Assembly: GCF_022539665.2 (NCBI RefSeq)
Contig: NC_081339.1
Span: 8,243,367-8,307,366, forward strand
Source of the DNA: Daphnia carinata
Lineage: Eukaryota; Arthropoda; Branchiopoda; Diplostraca; Daphniidae
Direction: 5' to 3'
Length of the DNA stretch: 64,000 bases
The position numbers and the translations under genes were made by a program. Below are positions 33,690-48,289 of the stretch, in pieces; positions within the stretch are counted from its first letter, which is position 1, and every line of letters begins with the position of its first letter. The notes below the pieces were generated by a model. The model was not told where the DNA came from. It did not search any database and saw nothing but the letters and a program-made list of their open reading frames with translations.

Positions 33690-36600
33690 TTACATACTAA
33701 AGAGTCTCGAGTGAGGCGACATGTAGAGAATGCCAAACGTAGCCGCCACCGTCGCAATTATGAATATCCAAAGCAGGAATCTAAATGAACATTATAAAAT
33801 GCAAAATGCTATAAAACAGTGCCGGGATCACAATGATCAAGCGATTTATGAAATTTCATTTTACTCGTTTTACCTATCAATGACTAGGGCTACTTGCTGC
33901 CACTCAAGCTTAATGACATCCTTACGATCTTGGTCAGCCAATCTAGCCTCACTGCGTTCGATGTGTTGGTACACTTTGTTGAGCACTCGCAAGAATTGTC
34001 TCTCGAAACTGTCGGTTGGCCCAATGTTGGATGTTGCACTGTTTATCAAACCGGAGTTGGCGCCAAAGCTTGATCCCCGGAAATGCAAACAAGCAGCAGC
34101 AACAAAAACAACAACCAGTCTTCAGTTTGTGGTTAATATAAAATGAACAATAACAATACTAAACACATAATAATAAATAGTAATCATAAAACTATTCGAT
34201 CGGCCGTGAGAATTGCTAGCGTTACCGGTGTGGCAAACTACCGTTGCTTTCGTTCTTCAAGCTGTCACCGACATCAACATTGAATCGTTCGTTCATTTCG
34301 AACTGATTGTTTTGCTGGAATTCCTGCATAACAGTGTACGTAAAAGCATTCGTATACATAAATAGTTGAAAGCGGGCCAAAAATATTCTCAAATACAAAA
34401 TGGGCCATCAATTGAATGGGAAGGGGGGGGGGCGAGGTTAGATTGCATGCGGCTATATACGGATAAAGAAAGCGGAGAAGTTCAGGAAGTTGGCTGGAAG
34501 GTTATAAAATGAAATTGTCTTTTTATTTTGATGGTTTTTTTCCCCTTTTTACTAGTGCTTTTGTATTGAACCATACCTTGGCTTTGGTGCTACACGAGCA
34601 TCCTTCTGCGATGTCTAGCTGAATGAAGAGCAATTTAGCCAAAACACCGAAAACGATTTTTTTCACCATTGGAGGCACTCCCCTACCACGCATCCCTCTG
34701 TCATTCACAACCAAGAAAATGCAAAGTTAAATTTCTTTTCAAATAATTCAAATTAAAATGGCAAATTGTTAAGAAAAAAAACCAAAAAACAAGGAAAACG
34801 GATTGTTTTCAAGTTACCTGTGGTGAATGTTGAGCGTCACTACAGACAAGCCGGTGGCGAACGAGACGAGGCTGATGGTCACACCGTAATATAACCCTGT
34901 ATTTTTTAATTGAAATGATTTCAAAGAAATAATGATTATTTGTCAAAGAACTCTGTTTTGGGTTCTTGAAATGGACGATATCAGATACAATCTCGACTGC
35001 TTCCCTCCCTCTAAATTCATGTTGCCAAAAGCAAATCATCTACGATTCTCTGCCACGTGTTTGGTGTTTAAACAAATACATTTGAAATCACTGTCACAGT
35101 GTCACTGGGTGCATATTGAAGAATGTCAGCAAAAAAAAAAAAAAAAATCAAATCAAATAAAAAGAGCAACACAAGTGATCTCATTTTTTTGATGACGGGA
35201 ACGGCCAGCGCGAAAATTAACCACTAAATCATATTGGAACCGAATTGCCCGTGATAAAAATCCGATCTCAAAACTTGGGTATAACAAAGGAAACAACAGA
35301 GTAGACGGATATGGCCACGAGTGAAAAGATGACTGTACAGCTATGTAGACGTCCTATGCATTTTCTCTTTTCAACCTCCCGTGTTTTTCTTTTTCTCCTT
35401 CACTATACGTATATCCTACCCCTTCTTTATAGTTGCTCGTCTCCTGTTGTATTCTTTTGCATATACTGCGCCGTTATCTGAACAAAACACACGCCCTGTT
35501 CCGCTATGCTTTTCCACTCCCGGTGGTGTCCTCCTTCCGCTCGTCCTTTTTGCCAACACAATGAAGATTGGCCCCTTCTCTTATACCACTAGGCTTTTTT
35601 TTTTTGCTTCTCCTTTTATTAGAAAACTTTTCTCCACAAAAAGGAAAAAAAGGAGAAAACAAAACAAACAAAAAAAAAAAAAAAAAAAAATGACGTTGTG
35701 AAGCAGATTTTTCTGTCCAAAAAGAAAAAAGAAAAGTCATTATTGTTACACCGTCTGGTACGCACTGGCGCGTGCATTCACTTGCTAATAGAATCCGGGC
35801 ACACATCTGCTCACATCTGCTCCATAAAACACGCTCACGCGTATATACACGGGTAAATAATAAGCATGTTGCCTCGATCAAACGTACGAAATGTATAGGC
35901 GTGTATATAAATATATATATTACATACCTATAAGAGGAAGCTTTTCCGACGTCGGTGGCATACTCTCACCGATAACCTGGCGTTAAGCATATTTCAAAAA
36001 AATATTATTTTTGTTTTGTTCTTGTTTGTGGGTGTCACGTATGAACTTCAAGGGCAATATCTTCCTATGTGTGGCAAAGTATATACAGTATGAAAAATGT
36101 GACGAAAAGTTACCATAAGAAAGACTGTCATGGAGAGAAGTGTTGTGATGCCGAGCGTCACCTTCTCGCCAGAATCGGAGGGCATATAGAACGACATTAG
36201 AGCGATGCCCGTTATCAACACGCACGGCAGGATCAAATTGAATACTGTTCGAGAAGAGGAAAACTGTGAATTATGTTGCATATTGCAGGCAATTTATTTT
36301 AAAGGTTAATAAGATAAGCGACTAAGGTACCGTAAAAGAGGGGCCTACGCCGTAGAACAATGTGAAACGTGATATCCGGATAGGGTTCCTCGCAACAGGA
36401 ATAGAAGACCACGTTTCTCTCCACCACTAAATCAATGAGATCCCATTCACCTGTAACGTGACGTTTGAAAAAGAGAAACATTTAACGCAACGACTCATTG
36501 CTGTGTGCATAGAAATAGTTCCCACTTGATCTTTACCATTAGGTACGTAGTTGGACAGATCGCCTTCTTCAGCTTGGTTCAATAGATTCACCTAAAAAGG

Positions 36601-39402
36601 AAAAAGGAAAAGCCATTCATCAATTTTGGTCATTGATTCAACCCAAATTTTTGAAAACAATTTTTGATAAAATGTAGACACTGACCTGCAAGCCATCATA
36701 TGTCCAGCTAGAGAACTTCATGGAACATTTTTGCTCGTCGAATGGGAAGTATTCAACATTGATACCTACAAACAAATGTATATGTGTATGTAAATCATTT
36801 AAACAAATTAAATGAGCTAAACCCTCCTACCGCAAGACGATTTAAAAATGGCAGAAGAGAGCCACGTGAGATTACCATCGTGGGTAACGATTACGTTTGT
36901 TGACAATAAAGCCGAGTTGTATTCGGAGTCGGCGCTGCATCGACGGGGGGTGGGCGGATCGTATACACAGAAGAGCAATATAAGATAAAAACTTGAGCCA
37001 TTAAAGAAGCTCACAAAATGAAGATTTATGGCATCGCCGTTAAAACGGCGACAAAGCTATGGGACGGGACATGCAGTAATAATGTTGTTGTGGCTGTCGT
37101 GAAATGACTTACTTGTTATACAGGATGATATCCGACTTCCACACTTTGTCCGCCGGAATACGGACGACTCGTATACCGCCGAAATCGGAGACGTTCCAAA
37201 CGAGGCTGTAATCGGTCCACATCTACAATGGTATAATCTATTATCCAAATTGTGAAATATTATGCGGGTGGTCTTTGTCCCGGCAGACATGTACCATCAT
37301 TAAAATCATGCAAAATAATATAGAATTTATATACAACGTCCGTTAAACATTGGGCCAACACAATTTTACAGCAAATATCAAATGATAGCCTTTATACCTG
37401 GTTCATCCAGCAATTCGTCGTCAGAATTTGATTCCGCTCGTCCTGTTCAAAGTTTATACAACAACACTATTATTATTCAAAGCTGTACACAAATTTTGAA
37501 AGGTAAATGGACAATGTTTCATTGACATGCTTTCTCGATGTAGACGTAACCGATGCAGTACTGAGAAGGGCTGTCCATAGTATTAACTTGTGCATCCTTT
37601 CATCGAGCAGCGCACCATTATAGCGCATAATGTAAAGGAAGGAATTCAGTTGCTATATTTTGTATGAAACGCACTCCCAATGGCTTGAGGAAGTTCCACA
37701 CCGTTTTTATATACCGTATATTTTCTAGTACAACAAGATGTATTAATATAGTGGATCATTCGTTTCGTCGTGCTGGAAATTTTTGCACGCGGTCCCCTCC
37801 CCCCATTCTGCTCGTTCAACTGCAACAGCGCTACTAATCCAGCTGGCTCTCCATCTCTGTCGCGAGTGTCGGGTGAACAAAGACTCTGATGGATTTCAAC
37901 GAATTTTCACCGAGGGATGCCGGACCCTCCTCCCTCCCAGAGAGACCGCATATGCTGCGGATAGCCATAAATCTGGGGCGCGCGGGTCAGCGACGTCCAC
38001 TCACTCTTTCTCCGACCCGGCGCGCCCAGCATCCCCTCAAAAAAGTCTGACTTGCTGCAGCCGAGAGACATGGAATCAATTAACATCCGTCGAGATCGTG
38101 CGCTCCAACAACCTCAGGAGAGAGTATGGGGATTTTTTGAGTGAGGAAAACCAAAGAGGGAAAAAAAAAAAGAAGATAAAAAAAAAAAAATGGAAAAATC
38201 TAAGAGAAAAATGAGATGGCAGCTATCCGCCATCTTCGGCTGGCATTGGAACAAAAAGGGCGGAGGAGTCAGACGGCGAAGAATCGCCGCAATCAGCACT
38301 CACCACGTCGATGATTTGAGTCAGAGCCAATCCAAATGTTATGTTTAATGGTTCGACGGCGTTTCGTGAAGGACGCACCGAACGGTCGTAATTCGCCATC
38401 AAATGCTGGAGCTGCGTATAGAGTGCGGACATGAATAAAACCGCTGCATAATTATAACATTGATCTTGACATTTTTCAATAGAATTCATTGGCACTACTT
38501 TGAGAGCCATTTGAAAAAAAAAAAAAAACGATGGCCAAGGGTATAAGAAATATGAATTTTAATTTTTTTTTTTACCAAACGATATTCGTGAGACACGATA
38601 GGTCGAGTGTATTCGCCATCATCGCCACGGTTACCTGTTGTGTGCACAATAGAAAAGAATTAGAACAACAATAAATACAATGACTTCAAATGATATCAGT
38701 CAGTTGGCACTCATGCGTACATGTATGTTGCTAAAATCAATTAGAAATGACAAACGTCTTAATTTTGCTTAGAAACCGCGAGCCCCGACGTTCCCTCATT
38801 TCATTTAGTGGCGTAAGTCCCAATTTGACAAAAGCTTTAGCGCACTTCTTTTCCTGTATTACCCTCGGTTTGTTTTTGCACCCTCTGCATCAATTAGTCT
38901 GAAGGGACCAGCTGCAAGCTTCAGATTACTGCGTCTCTCTATAACGTTCTTATAGAAAGCTTAAGGGTAAAAAAAAAAAAAAAAAAAAAAACAAAACTCG
39001 ATGGATAAGTGTCATTATTTTCTTAGTGTGAACAGCCGAAGAATAGGGTCCAGTAGTCCGTCAACCCAAACCTAATCTAGCTTTTACCATACTGAAGTGA
39101 AGGAAGTATTTTTCTTTTCGAGGAGAAAGAGAGAGCAGCTCTTTTGTGAACAGATTCCCCGAAAAAAAAAAAAAAACTTGGGAATCACTCAGAGAAAAGT
39201 ATTTATTTATTTGTACACAGCGAGTGGGCGCAGCGTAAGTGTAACTACAATCCTTATTATATTCTATATCTTTTTTTTTTGCACAATATAGTGTACAGAG
39301 TATAGATTTAGGCAGTGGCCATGTCGATACTGAACCTGGAATAGCGAGGACAGTCACAAAAGCTATCCAAATCCTATGCGCCATTTTGCGGGATCCTAGC
39401 AT
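33690..39402 (-). CDS. nicotinic acetylcholine receptor alpha subunit
   Basis: Sixteen coding exons on the minus strand join in frame to 503 residues: 39402..39336, 38634..38576, 38411..38304, 37442..37398, 37222..37113, 36934..36831, 36765..36686, 36591..36537, 36450..36331, 36244..36114, 35976..35928, 34896..34818, 34697..34577, 34323..34226, 34068..33874, 33780..33690. The product is a ligand-gated cation channel subunit of the plasma membrane. Seen in order: signal peptide; [11 protein letters not shown]; the loop [22 protein letters not shown]; the Cys-loop [12 protein letters not shown]; the adjacent Cys pair in [10 protein letters not shown], which defines an alpha subunit; TM1 [20 protein letters not shown]2 with the cation-selective GEK before [17 protein letters not shown]3 in the [15 protein letters not shown] exon; NIHHRG; a moderate cytoplasmic loop; and TM4 [15 protein letters not shown]. 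The TM3 sequence differs from the common insect alpha7-type, so I give no number. The acceptor at 34069 is weak. Confidence 0.93.
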
Positions 39403-42400
39403 TAGTCTGTCTCCATCGGGCAGTGCTCGACTAAATCCTCTTCTTTGGGTCGCCGCTCGTCTCTTTTCACGTCATCTCTATGGTAAACAAACAGTTTACT
39501 TTCCTAGAAAGGGGGCGAAAATAATCAAATAGATATCATACAAATCAAAATACAAATAGTTGTTTGCTTATGACGCAACGCTGAGAAATTGTAAATCCCA
39601 TGATATTGTGTTCGCGAATAAATCAGAATGCGGAAATCTTCATTTTTCTACCCACCCAGATTTCTAGACAGACTGTCGTGACACATTTAGTCTCTTTTCC
39701 CAATATATATATATATATATATATTGGTTTTAGTTCTCCTTCTTAATCATTTAGGCGGAACGCATACAACTTTATGACTGTAGGAATTCCGCTGGTCACA
39801 TTCGCCTTTCGGATGTATAACAAGTACGTGATCAATCTAAGCTCGTCTGACGGCCTTTATTTATAGTGCAGCCCAACTGACCGCGCGGAAGCTCCGACAC
39901 GCACACAGTTGGACGAGCACGGGAATAAATGGTCCGCATCAATGGCGTTTCAACTTGCGTTGTCCCGCTGTCCGGTTACATTTGCATCATTTTTAGGTCC
40001 TTTTTTTTTGCTAATTATATCAATATCGCAGTTTTCGAGCACTACATGATGCTAAAATCAGACTGCAAAGTTCTTTGTTTTTTTTTGTTTTTTTCTTGGT
40101 GAATGAAAGCGAAGGCCTTTTCTTGTGTTATCAGTTGGACGTTACGTTTTGTGTGGATCGATACTTTTTTTTTGTTTGGGACAAAGCGTGCCTTAAGCCA
40201 CAGTTGCAACGCTGCAGTATGTTTCCATTCCATTCTTTTTCTGGTCTGGCTGGCTGATGTTTGAGCTAGACCTGTTTAACTGTTGAAAACAAGCTAGCGA
40301 AATTTGAAGCGCCCAATTGGCCATCGCAACTAACGAGCCAGAATGCCATCCAGCGAATCAGTTACCCCCCCCCCCCCCCCTAAACATTTCCTTACGATCG
40401 AACAGCAGTAACATAAGAAACATTTAAAAAGAACCCGTACATTTATTATTCACATATTTTAAGAGATCAGAAGAAGAGTGGTAGTAATTATGTTGTTCCT
40501 TCAGATTTCAGTATGAGCTACTAAAGGAGGGATCGTAAGCATTTTTAAGATGCTGTATATTACAAAATGTGGCCCGATCGATGGCGTAAGAAAGCGAACA
40601 GAATTTAACATAGAAATTCGCCATTGCCATATGCACCAGTATCTACCGTGAATGCTATAACACGCTGTTAACCCGGAGTCATTGCCAGATCAATATCAGA
40701 TGTGGGCACTTGGTCAGCATCGAATCACTGTAGAGTTAACTATATACTTATGCTGCTTCCCACTCTAGTTCCATTCAGTCTACAGAACGTAAATGAGGCA
40801 TTGCGCACTTCCAACACCTATGCTATATTGGCCATCCTTTTTTCTTTTTTTTCATTGAGATAAGCATTTCGTTTCGGTTAGCTGCTGTGGTTTGCTACGA
40901 TGCCTTTCTTGATTGTACGACGCAGCAAACGATGACGAAAATATTGTTGACTATATTGCTTCGGTCGTGACTCTTGGACGGCCGATGTCTACCAATCGGC
41001 ATCTGGCATCTTATATACATTCGGTCATAAGTGAGCGGAGGTTGCGGAACGCATAGGCATATATACCACTAGTGCTGCGTGCCGCCTGCATCCCGCTGCT
41101 GGTGCCCGCTTTAGCACCACGAATGGAGCAACTGGGACGGACCGGAATAATAAAGATAAAGGAGGAAAAAAAAAAAATAAAAACGAATGGTAGAATGGAG
41201 AGGGGACGAGAGCAAGAGAGAGGGAACAAAAAGAAATATAGAAAGGAAAAAAGAAAAGACGATTGTTGGGCAGAATAAAAGACGAGAAAAAAGGGAATGG
41301 CTCGGGTTAGGAAAGACTCCCATCGGACGATGGATCATCAAAATCAACGGTGCCTTGCTCGATTTTGACAGCTTGCTTTGCTATTACCTATATCTTCTCC
41401 CGGCCTCTTGCTTTTAATAGCCGACAAAGCTGTATCGACCAGAGGAAGTCGGTGGGGGGAGGGGAGAGGACGGCGGGAGAACAACATTCCAAAGACCGAA
41501 CAGAGTGAAGTACGCAGCAAAATGAGCGAAGAGTCGTCTTCTATTTTCATTCTCTCTTCGGACTTTTATGTAGAATATAAGCAGCAACTGATTCTCATGC
41601 CCTCTTAAAACACAGACCATAATGATAAGCACACCCTAAAGCGTGTGCCTGCAAATTTTGAAAAAAATAAAAGGAAAAGGTTTTCGTAGAAATCACGTTG
41701 CAAAGAAATATTTGTTTCAATAATCAGTGATGTGTCTAACCACGCGTAAAAGATAAATAATAAAAACAGGCGATTGGCCCGGTTGGATTACGATTCAATT
41801 ACGATTCTTTGTTGGATTGGTTTAAAGCCTGACATTTTAGGCAAACGGAATTTTAAAACACGTGAATTTCCGCAATTCAAGATGTTTGTTAACGTCGCCC
41901 TGATCTCTTGCATATAAATGTCAGACTGCCTATTGTCAAAGCCAATTTTGTTCTACGTATATCTAGAACCTCTGTACGCATATCGCCCACAACTCGCCAT
42001 TAAGACATCCTTCAGAACTATTGATCTGCTTCGTTTTTTTTTAACACTCAACCGTTCTCATGACTGTTTTTATCGGATACGTATGTGTATATAAAAACCC
42101 ACTTGGTAAGTGTCAATCGTATAATATTGTAATGCCCTTTTGTAGAGTTGCCAGTCTATTTAGGGCTATACGCATATCATATTTACAATCTACCGTACAT
42201 GGTGGCATGACTTCTAGATAATACAGTTCTCTTTATAGATGAGTATTTGGCGTTTGACGTTTCTATTCGCAGCCTTCGTTTTTTCCCCTCTCTTTAAAGG
42301 GCACAAATAAAAAGCCGATCAATGCCTTTCTTTTCTCTTTTTTTTTTTTGTTTTTCGTGAAGCACAGGACTGCACTTCATTGCAGCCAACCCTATACAGA

Positions 42401-45400
42401 GTCTGTCTCACTACATAGGGTATACAATGTCTGGTAATGCAACTGCGCTCGATATTACATAGCGTCGACAGTCTGTCCATTAAACAACCAAGCACGCAAC
42501 AGTAACCAATTATCGAATATGCTCGCGTTCATTCGAGTATTATGCAAATGACTGCTAAAACCAAGGCTTTCCATATCGCAGGGAGCCCCGGACATTTCTC
42601 CAAAAATACGGTTTCCCTATAGTTCACATGTACCGCAAGTCAATCTTAGTTAAAGAAAAACTATAGGCTACACCAAATTAAACGGATACGGTTTACACTC
42701 TGCAAAAGGCTTCGAGGTGTCGCTGAAAAAAAAAGAATATTATTTCGCCCCTTTGTTATAAATTTATACACCTTGATTAATGGTTTCTGTAGTGCGTTTA
42801 TTTGCCAGCTAGCCAAACGAAACGTTATTATTCATTTGTAGTGTTCACGTTCCCGCGACACGAGAGCCAAGTCTGTAATGTAATTGCAACAGTCTAAAGA
42901 TTTCTACGTGCTACAACGACAAGAGCGTAAGAGATTCAATTAGCTTGGAAAACACCCCCCGCGCTTCGCACTGTACTACGCGAAAGAGGAGCCAAACCTT
43001 TTTCGCAGTAAATCTTAATGAAAACCCATTTTCTATTGATTTTTGTGAGCAACTTTCTTTTTTTTTTCCTTGATTTTTTTTTATCCCCTTTGTTTTTGTG
43101 TGATTTTCCAGCCTAGTAAGTGTTGGTATGTTTCGGTAATGGTTGAATGGCACAGATCACCGAAGAGGGAGGAGCTGGGTCATCAATCGAATGGATAACC
43201 ATCCGTATTGTCACGGAAGGCATTTTTACTGGGGATGTGGGGGAGGAAGGGGAATGGCTGCTGTGTCTGTTGTCTGCCTGAATGACACAAAGACCGGGTA
43301 CACACATAAGATTAAAGATATGTACACATGTAAAGAAGATAGCCAACAGCGTAGCATGTTTCCAACTTCGTTTAGCGCTTCATGCCATGCTCTAAAGCCC
43401 TAACGAGAGCAAAAACACACGACCAGCACAGCGTGTGAGCCGATTCGGGATTAATTTGATCAGATTTCATTACACGATGAATCTTGATTACGAAAATAAT
43501 TGGGCCTCATACTTTGCTATTAGCATTTTGAATGCACCTCCGAAGTTATTCTCTTTTTTTTTCTTTGCTAAGTTAAACTTCATCTTACCAGGTTTCTCTA
43601 TTTTCCTATACTGCGCCGCAAGTTGTTTAGTATAACCTGAAAATATATTTCCCAAACAAAAAGCTTTGGTTGTGCATCAAACGACTAACACAAACGACTT
43701 TACGCAAACAAAAAACACGAAAAATTTGATGGGCCATTTCCCTGTCATTCGATTGTCGTTGCAGTTTGCTACCAATTGAATGGAGATTAATGGTAACTTG
43801 CCTTTTGAGCATGTCATCGTAACAACCAGCGATGTAGAAACACGGAAAAGAGAAAAGGTCTAGAACTCTATTTACGATAAAGGTGGTACTATATTTGTCT
43901 GTATTAGATATAAAATTATTGATACTCTGTTTGGTATTTATGGGCCTATATAGTCTACCTCGTAATTCAGAATATCTATATTTCGCTAAACTTGGGGGGA
44001 GTCGATTGTATCGTCTTATGACATCCTCCTTGTCTACAAATTGTTTCCGCTATCGTTCAGTTGACAATCACCGCCCGCGTGGATGTAGCGTGAAATCGCC
44101 TCGCTCTGAACATCAACTAAAGAAAACTGTCATCGCTTTCTACGGTCGTTGTTGCAACGACAGCAGTAGATTTTGCCGTCTCCTTGTTCACCACTCGAAG
44201 ACAACTAGCCAAAGAACGGCACCGCAACGCATTTGAATCGGATCGCATCACATCGCGTATCGAATTTGAACGTTACAGTGCATAAACAACGAAACAATAT
44301 CATATCAAAGACGACATTCATGTAAAAATGAAAATTCAGATCGGTATTGTATAAAAGACCTTTTCGTGCGTTTCACCAAACGTCGAATTACGAAAGTCAG
44401 AAAGCAATCAAATCAGTTTGATCATACTCGCTGAGAGAAGAGTGGGGTATGGCTTGCTTCCTTTTTCTTGCCCATATTAATGAATGTGACACGAACTCAT
44501 TTCGTTTCTCCATATTCTGTCAACGTCTTTAACTCGCGATGACTTTGCCTGGTGTGCGCAATTCTCGTGACGTATGAATGACAGCATTTTCTATTGCAAG
44601 CTCCAGATTAACGGCACTCTACGGAGCCATAACTTGCAATCCCCCTCTCCCTCCCAGCCTAGTCTACGAATTATATAGATGCTTGGCTGCTGAGAATCTA
44701 ATATGTATAGGGGCTAAACTGTAGGCTATTTTACGGCCTATAATGCTGAAGAGGAGGGTATGTACAGAAAAAGATTTTTGAATATCTAAAGCAACTCTTT
44801 CCATAGTCTGGTCTTTTCAACGAACTCAATCCAAAGACTATTTATTGTACTATGTAGCCTTGTGCTTGACTAATCAACAGATTATGAGGTTCAGCTTATA
44901 GGTGTCATTCGATCATTTATGGAAGCATTAAGACACATTGCTATGTCCTTACCTTCATGCGATTCACGTAAAACGTTAGAACTAAACGGTAAGCTGACTT
45001 ATTTCAACTCCATTTTATACGTTATACAGAAATGTGGCCATTTATAGCGTAAAAAGACTACCATGAAAGGCATTCCCACAGCTGTGTTTCAGAAAAGAAA
45101 ACTTAAATGCATTTATGTAGCCTACTGTGCTTCTATGAATAAATTTCATAAACACAATGTGGAAATTGCTCCCGTTTTAATTTTCCAATGAAAAAAAAAG
45201 ATAAAACAAAAGAAATACGACGAAAAATATTAAACTGTAAAAGTACTTACAGTTAGTATGGTTGCAATAAAAGTTGAATACGTGCAGCCTAGCACCAAAG
45301 TTAACAATTGATTAGGAGTTGGCAAAAGGCAGCGTTTAAACCGTGTTGCATGTGCTTGGACTGAACCACAAAACTGCGTCCGGTCGGCACGGGAGCTGAG

Positions 45401-47220
45401 TTTCGACTATGTACTTTTCTCTACCGTCACCGACATTCTATGTTCTAGACTGCATGCGCACTTTGGATCTTTCAAAGGCTAGACGCCTTCTCTCATTTGA
45501 ATCGCGTGCAATAGTAGGCTACACATATTTTTTCGCATGTGTTAGAGATCACTGTTAAGAAGGTTGCCAATCTTTGGGATGTTTTCATCCCGAACATTTT
45601 GTTACCCATCGAACTATTCGCAAGGACTAAAAACTTCATAGTACATGCGAAAGTTTTGTGGTTCATGCTACAAAATGTCTGAAATACTGATTCGACACTA
45701 AAGTTTACGGGGGAAAACACCGGAAAAACTCGAAATAATTCGTGAATTCGAAAAGTAAGAAGAAGCACGCTCACAATTTTCAGGGTGTGGTTCCTGTTTA
45801 GCCAATTATATCCCAATCATCCACATAAATGGGTAAGTTAAACTCTATAATATCAATTCATACCACCAAACTTAGGTAAATAAACCCCCATTTATTTCTT
45901 GTACAATTCGGCACAAATTTTGAGGGGTTTTAAAGCCATATCTGGTTGAACACAATAGGCCTATTTTGGGTTTTTCACGTCAAAATATGGTTGTGATTTT
46001 TAACAGTGATATGGAAAAGAATATGTGAAATCCTCCAAAAAGAAAAAGAGAATAGGGACGATTTAGAACTGGATTTATGAAATACGGGCGGTAGTTATGA
46101 AATCCTTTTGTTTTTTCTCTATATTCACTCCTATGTAACTACATATGTGATGCTAGTTTTGAATATCTACCGGTCTAACTGTCTGTTTGATTCGATTTGT
46201 ATTATAGCGCCATACTTGTGGAACTTAAGTCTACATTCAACATACCGTCATGATTTGAAAATCTATGCGTCTGACAAAGGCCATGTGCAAATGACAGCAG
46301 CCGCCCTTTGCAACAGGCCTACTAGCACTCGAAGGAGAGCTAACTCCCATCTTGTTTCAAATGGTAAAATCCGCCAATACAAACGGATTATTCGACAACG
46401 ATGGCGAAGCCTCGAGTCTCCAACACATGTAAGTTGTTCGCTTTTTATTCCGTTCATTCGGATCTGACTGGATATATTCCCCCTCAGGGTGAAATCGCGT
46501 CTTCAAGAATTACTGCAGATGGACCGTGAATTAACTGCGAATGAACATCGCGAAATTAACCAGTGTGGAGCACGATCAATCGAAGCTGCTCAAGAAGTCA
46601 TGAACAAGGTTTTCTTTGCAGAAATCCAGGGTTGCTTTTTGAACCTTTTCTCCCGCGTTCTATGTTGTAACTCTCTTACGATAATGGCGTGCTCGTTATT
46701 AAACGCCCCGCTGTTCTCTTTGGTAATCCTAATACTTCTGTAACATGCAGCCACCGAAATTAAGAATGTAAATTTTCTAATTTGCATTAGAGGCTTATGA
46801 ATTGTGTAGGATTACCTTGTGCTTGATGGCATCTGTCACAGGCATCGACGGAAATTGTGTTAAGCTACTGTTAACTCAATATTATAATTGCATTCTGTTT
46901 TTTTTTACGTGTTGAGGAGACTAGTACTATTTGGGTCACTTTTTTTCCTGTCCTGTATCTACTCCGTTAGATATTAACAATAGATATAAACAAAGAAGAA
47001 TGCGTTTTTTTTTGTTTATTTTGACGGCAAAATTTGAAACGGTTGTCGAGATTTCCGAAATTTTTTTGCTGCGAACAAAATAAAGAAAACGGAAAATTTG
47101 AGAAGTATAGCAATCTGTTTTACCTCTCCCATGCAAAATCGCCCTTTTTTCTGTTTACTGCTATCGCCATCTACCGGTCATAATCTTAGTTAATTTCTGC
47201 TGTTGCTTCACTTGTTGCCT
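39403..47220. other. long gene-poor region
   Basis: Almost 8 kb without a gene I can support. It holds an (AT)n run at about 39703-39725, 16 C at 40365-40380, and a purine-rich stretch at about 41150-41480 with G runs near 41450. Short frames throughout show no family motif. It could contain regulatory DNA of the receptor gene, whose first exon is at its left edge. Confidence 0.4.
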
Positions 47221-47995
47221 GGTTATTTCTGCTGCATCGCGCTAGTGCTATAGCGTACTGGCACGCTAGCATTCTGTCAAATATTCGAAGTATTTAAAAA
47301 AATTGATTCAATGCAAAAAATAGCAATTTTCTCGGAATTAGTAATCAATTTTGAGTATATCCTGTGATATTCACCGAAATCCGTTAATTGTCAGTTTTTG
47401 CAGAAAAAAAATTTAAGCCCGACTAAATAAGCCCGACTTTCCTAATTTTATCGTTTTTTACGTTTTTTACGTTATTTTACAAACCCATAAGGCCAATTGA
47501 AAAATAATTTTGATTTTCGTGATCAGCATTGAATTCTGAATCGAAACCATGAATTTTAAGTGAAATTTAAAATTTAGCCAAAAATGAAAAAGTGCAAAGC
47601 CTTGTCATTTTTATCAAAATCGGTCAAAAATGATAACTTTAGCAATGCAGTGAAAATCCCGCGATGTAATCCCGCGCTGGTTAAGAAAAGCCACTTATTT
47701 TCCTGTCAAGTTAGCTGTTTTTGAATTACACCGAATATTCGTGGAAAAAAAAAAGAAAGGTCGGGCTTATTTTTAAAGACATGTTTAAAATTTTTATCTG
47801 CCAAAACCGGCACTCATCGGAATTGGTTGAAAATCACACACTATACTAAAAATTGAATGCTGATTGTGATAAAATTTTATTTTTTTCATTAAGTGAACCA
47901 TTTTGGAAATACACCGAAGTTTTCTGCTGCATAGCGCTAGCACTATAGCGTTGTGCCAAAATATTCGGTATTTTTCAAAATCGATTACTGCTGTT
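47221..47995. repeat. dispersed repeat remnant next to the tRNA array
   Basis: TTCTGCTGCAT[C/A]GCGCTAG motifs occur at about 47228 and again at about 47923, both followed by a CTATAGCG and then AATATTCG. Between them are GCCCGACTAAATAAGCCCGAC (47416-47437) and GGTCGGGCTTATTT (47759), also seen at 7.55 kb. No coding capacity. Confidence 0.5.
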
Positions 47996-48184
47996 AACGA
48001 TTCTAAGTCCTGGAAAGGTGATCAAAATTAGGAAACGCATTCTTACAATCTAACGGTATCACGGATTAGAGTGAAGTCCATTAATCTATTAACTAGATCT
48101 TTCAAATCACACATTGAACACAACTATCACAACTGAGTTTATTTGGAATGAATGTTACATAACCCAAGTAGCTTTATTCTAATA

Positions 48185-48204
48185 GGTCCCAACAAGACTC
48201 GAAC
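48185..48204 (-). pseudogene. truncated tRNA-Thr remnant
   Basis: Only the 3' acceptor strand and T arm remain, with one change (AACAAGAC for AACGAGAC). It marks the eroded left edge of the array. Confidence 0.75.
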
Positions 48205-48289
48205 ATTCCGACAAAACCGAATTTTATTTGTCGAATTTACTTCTTTAGAAGTAGAATGTTACATAATACAAGATTAGCTTTAATCTAAT

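Noticed and set aside
35500-35700. Lys-rich and Phe-rich frames around poly-A/poly-T at 35.4-35.9 kb
   Set aside because: Low-complexity sequence in a receptor intron.
46390-46610. Possible exons MAKPRVSNT and VKSRLQELLQMDRELTANEH
   Set aside because: Splice sites are present, but joining them puts a stop codon at once. The second block may be a real exon of an unknown gene, but I cannot support it.
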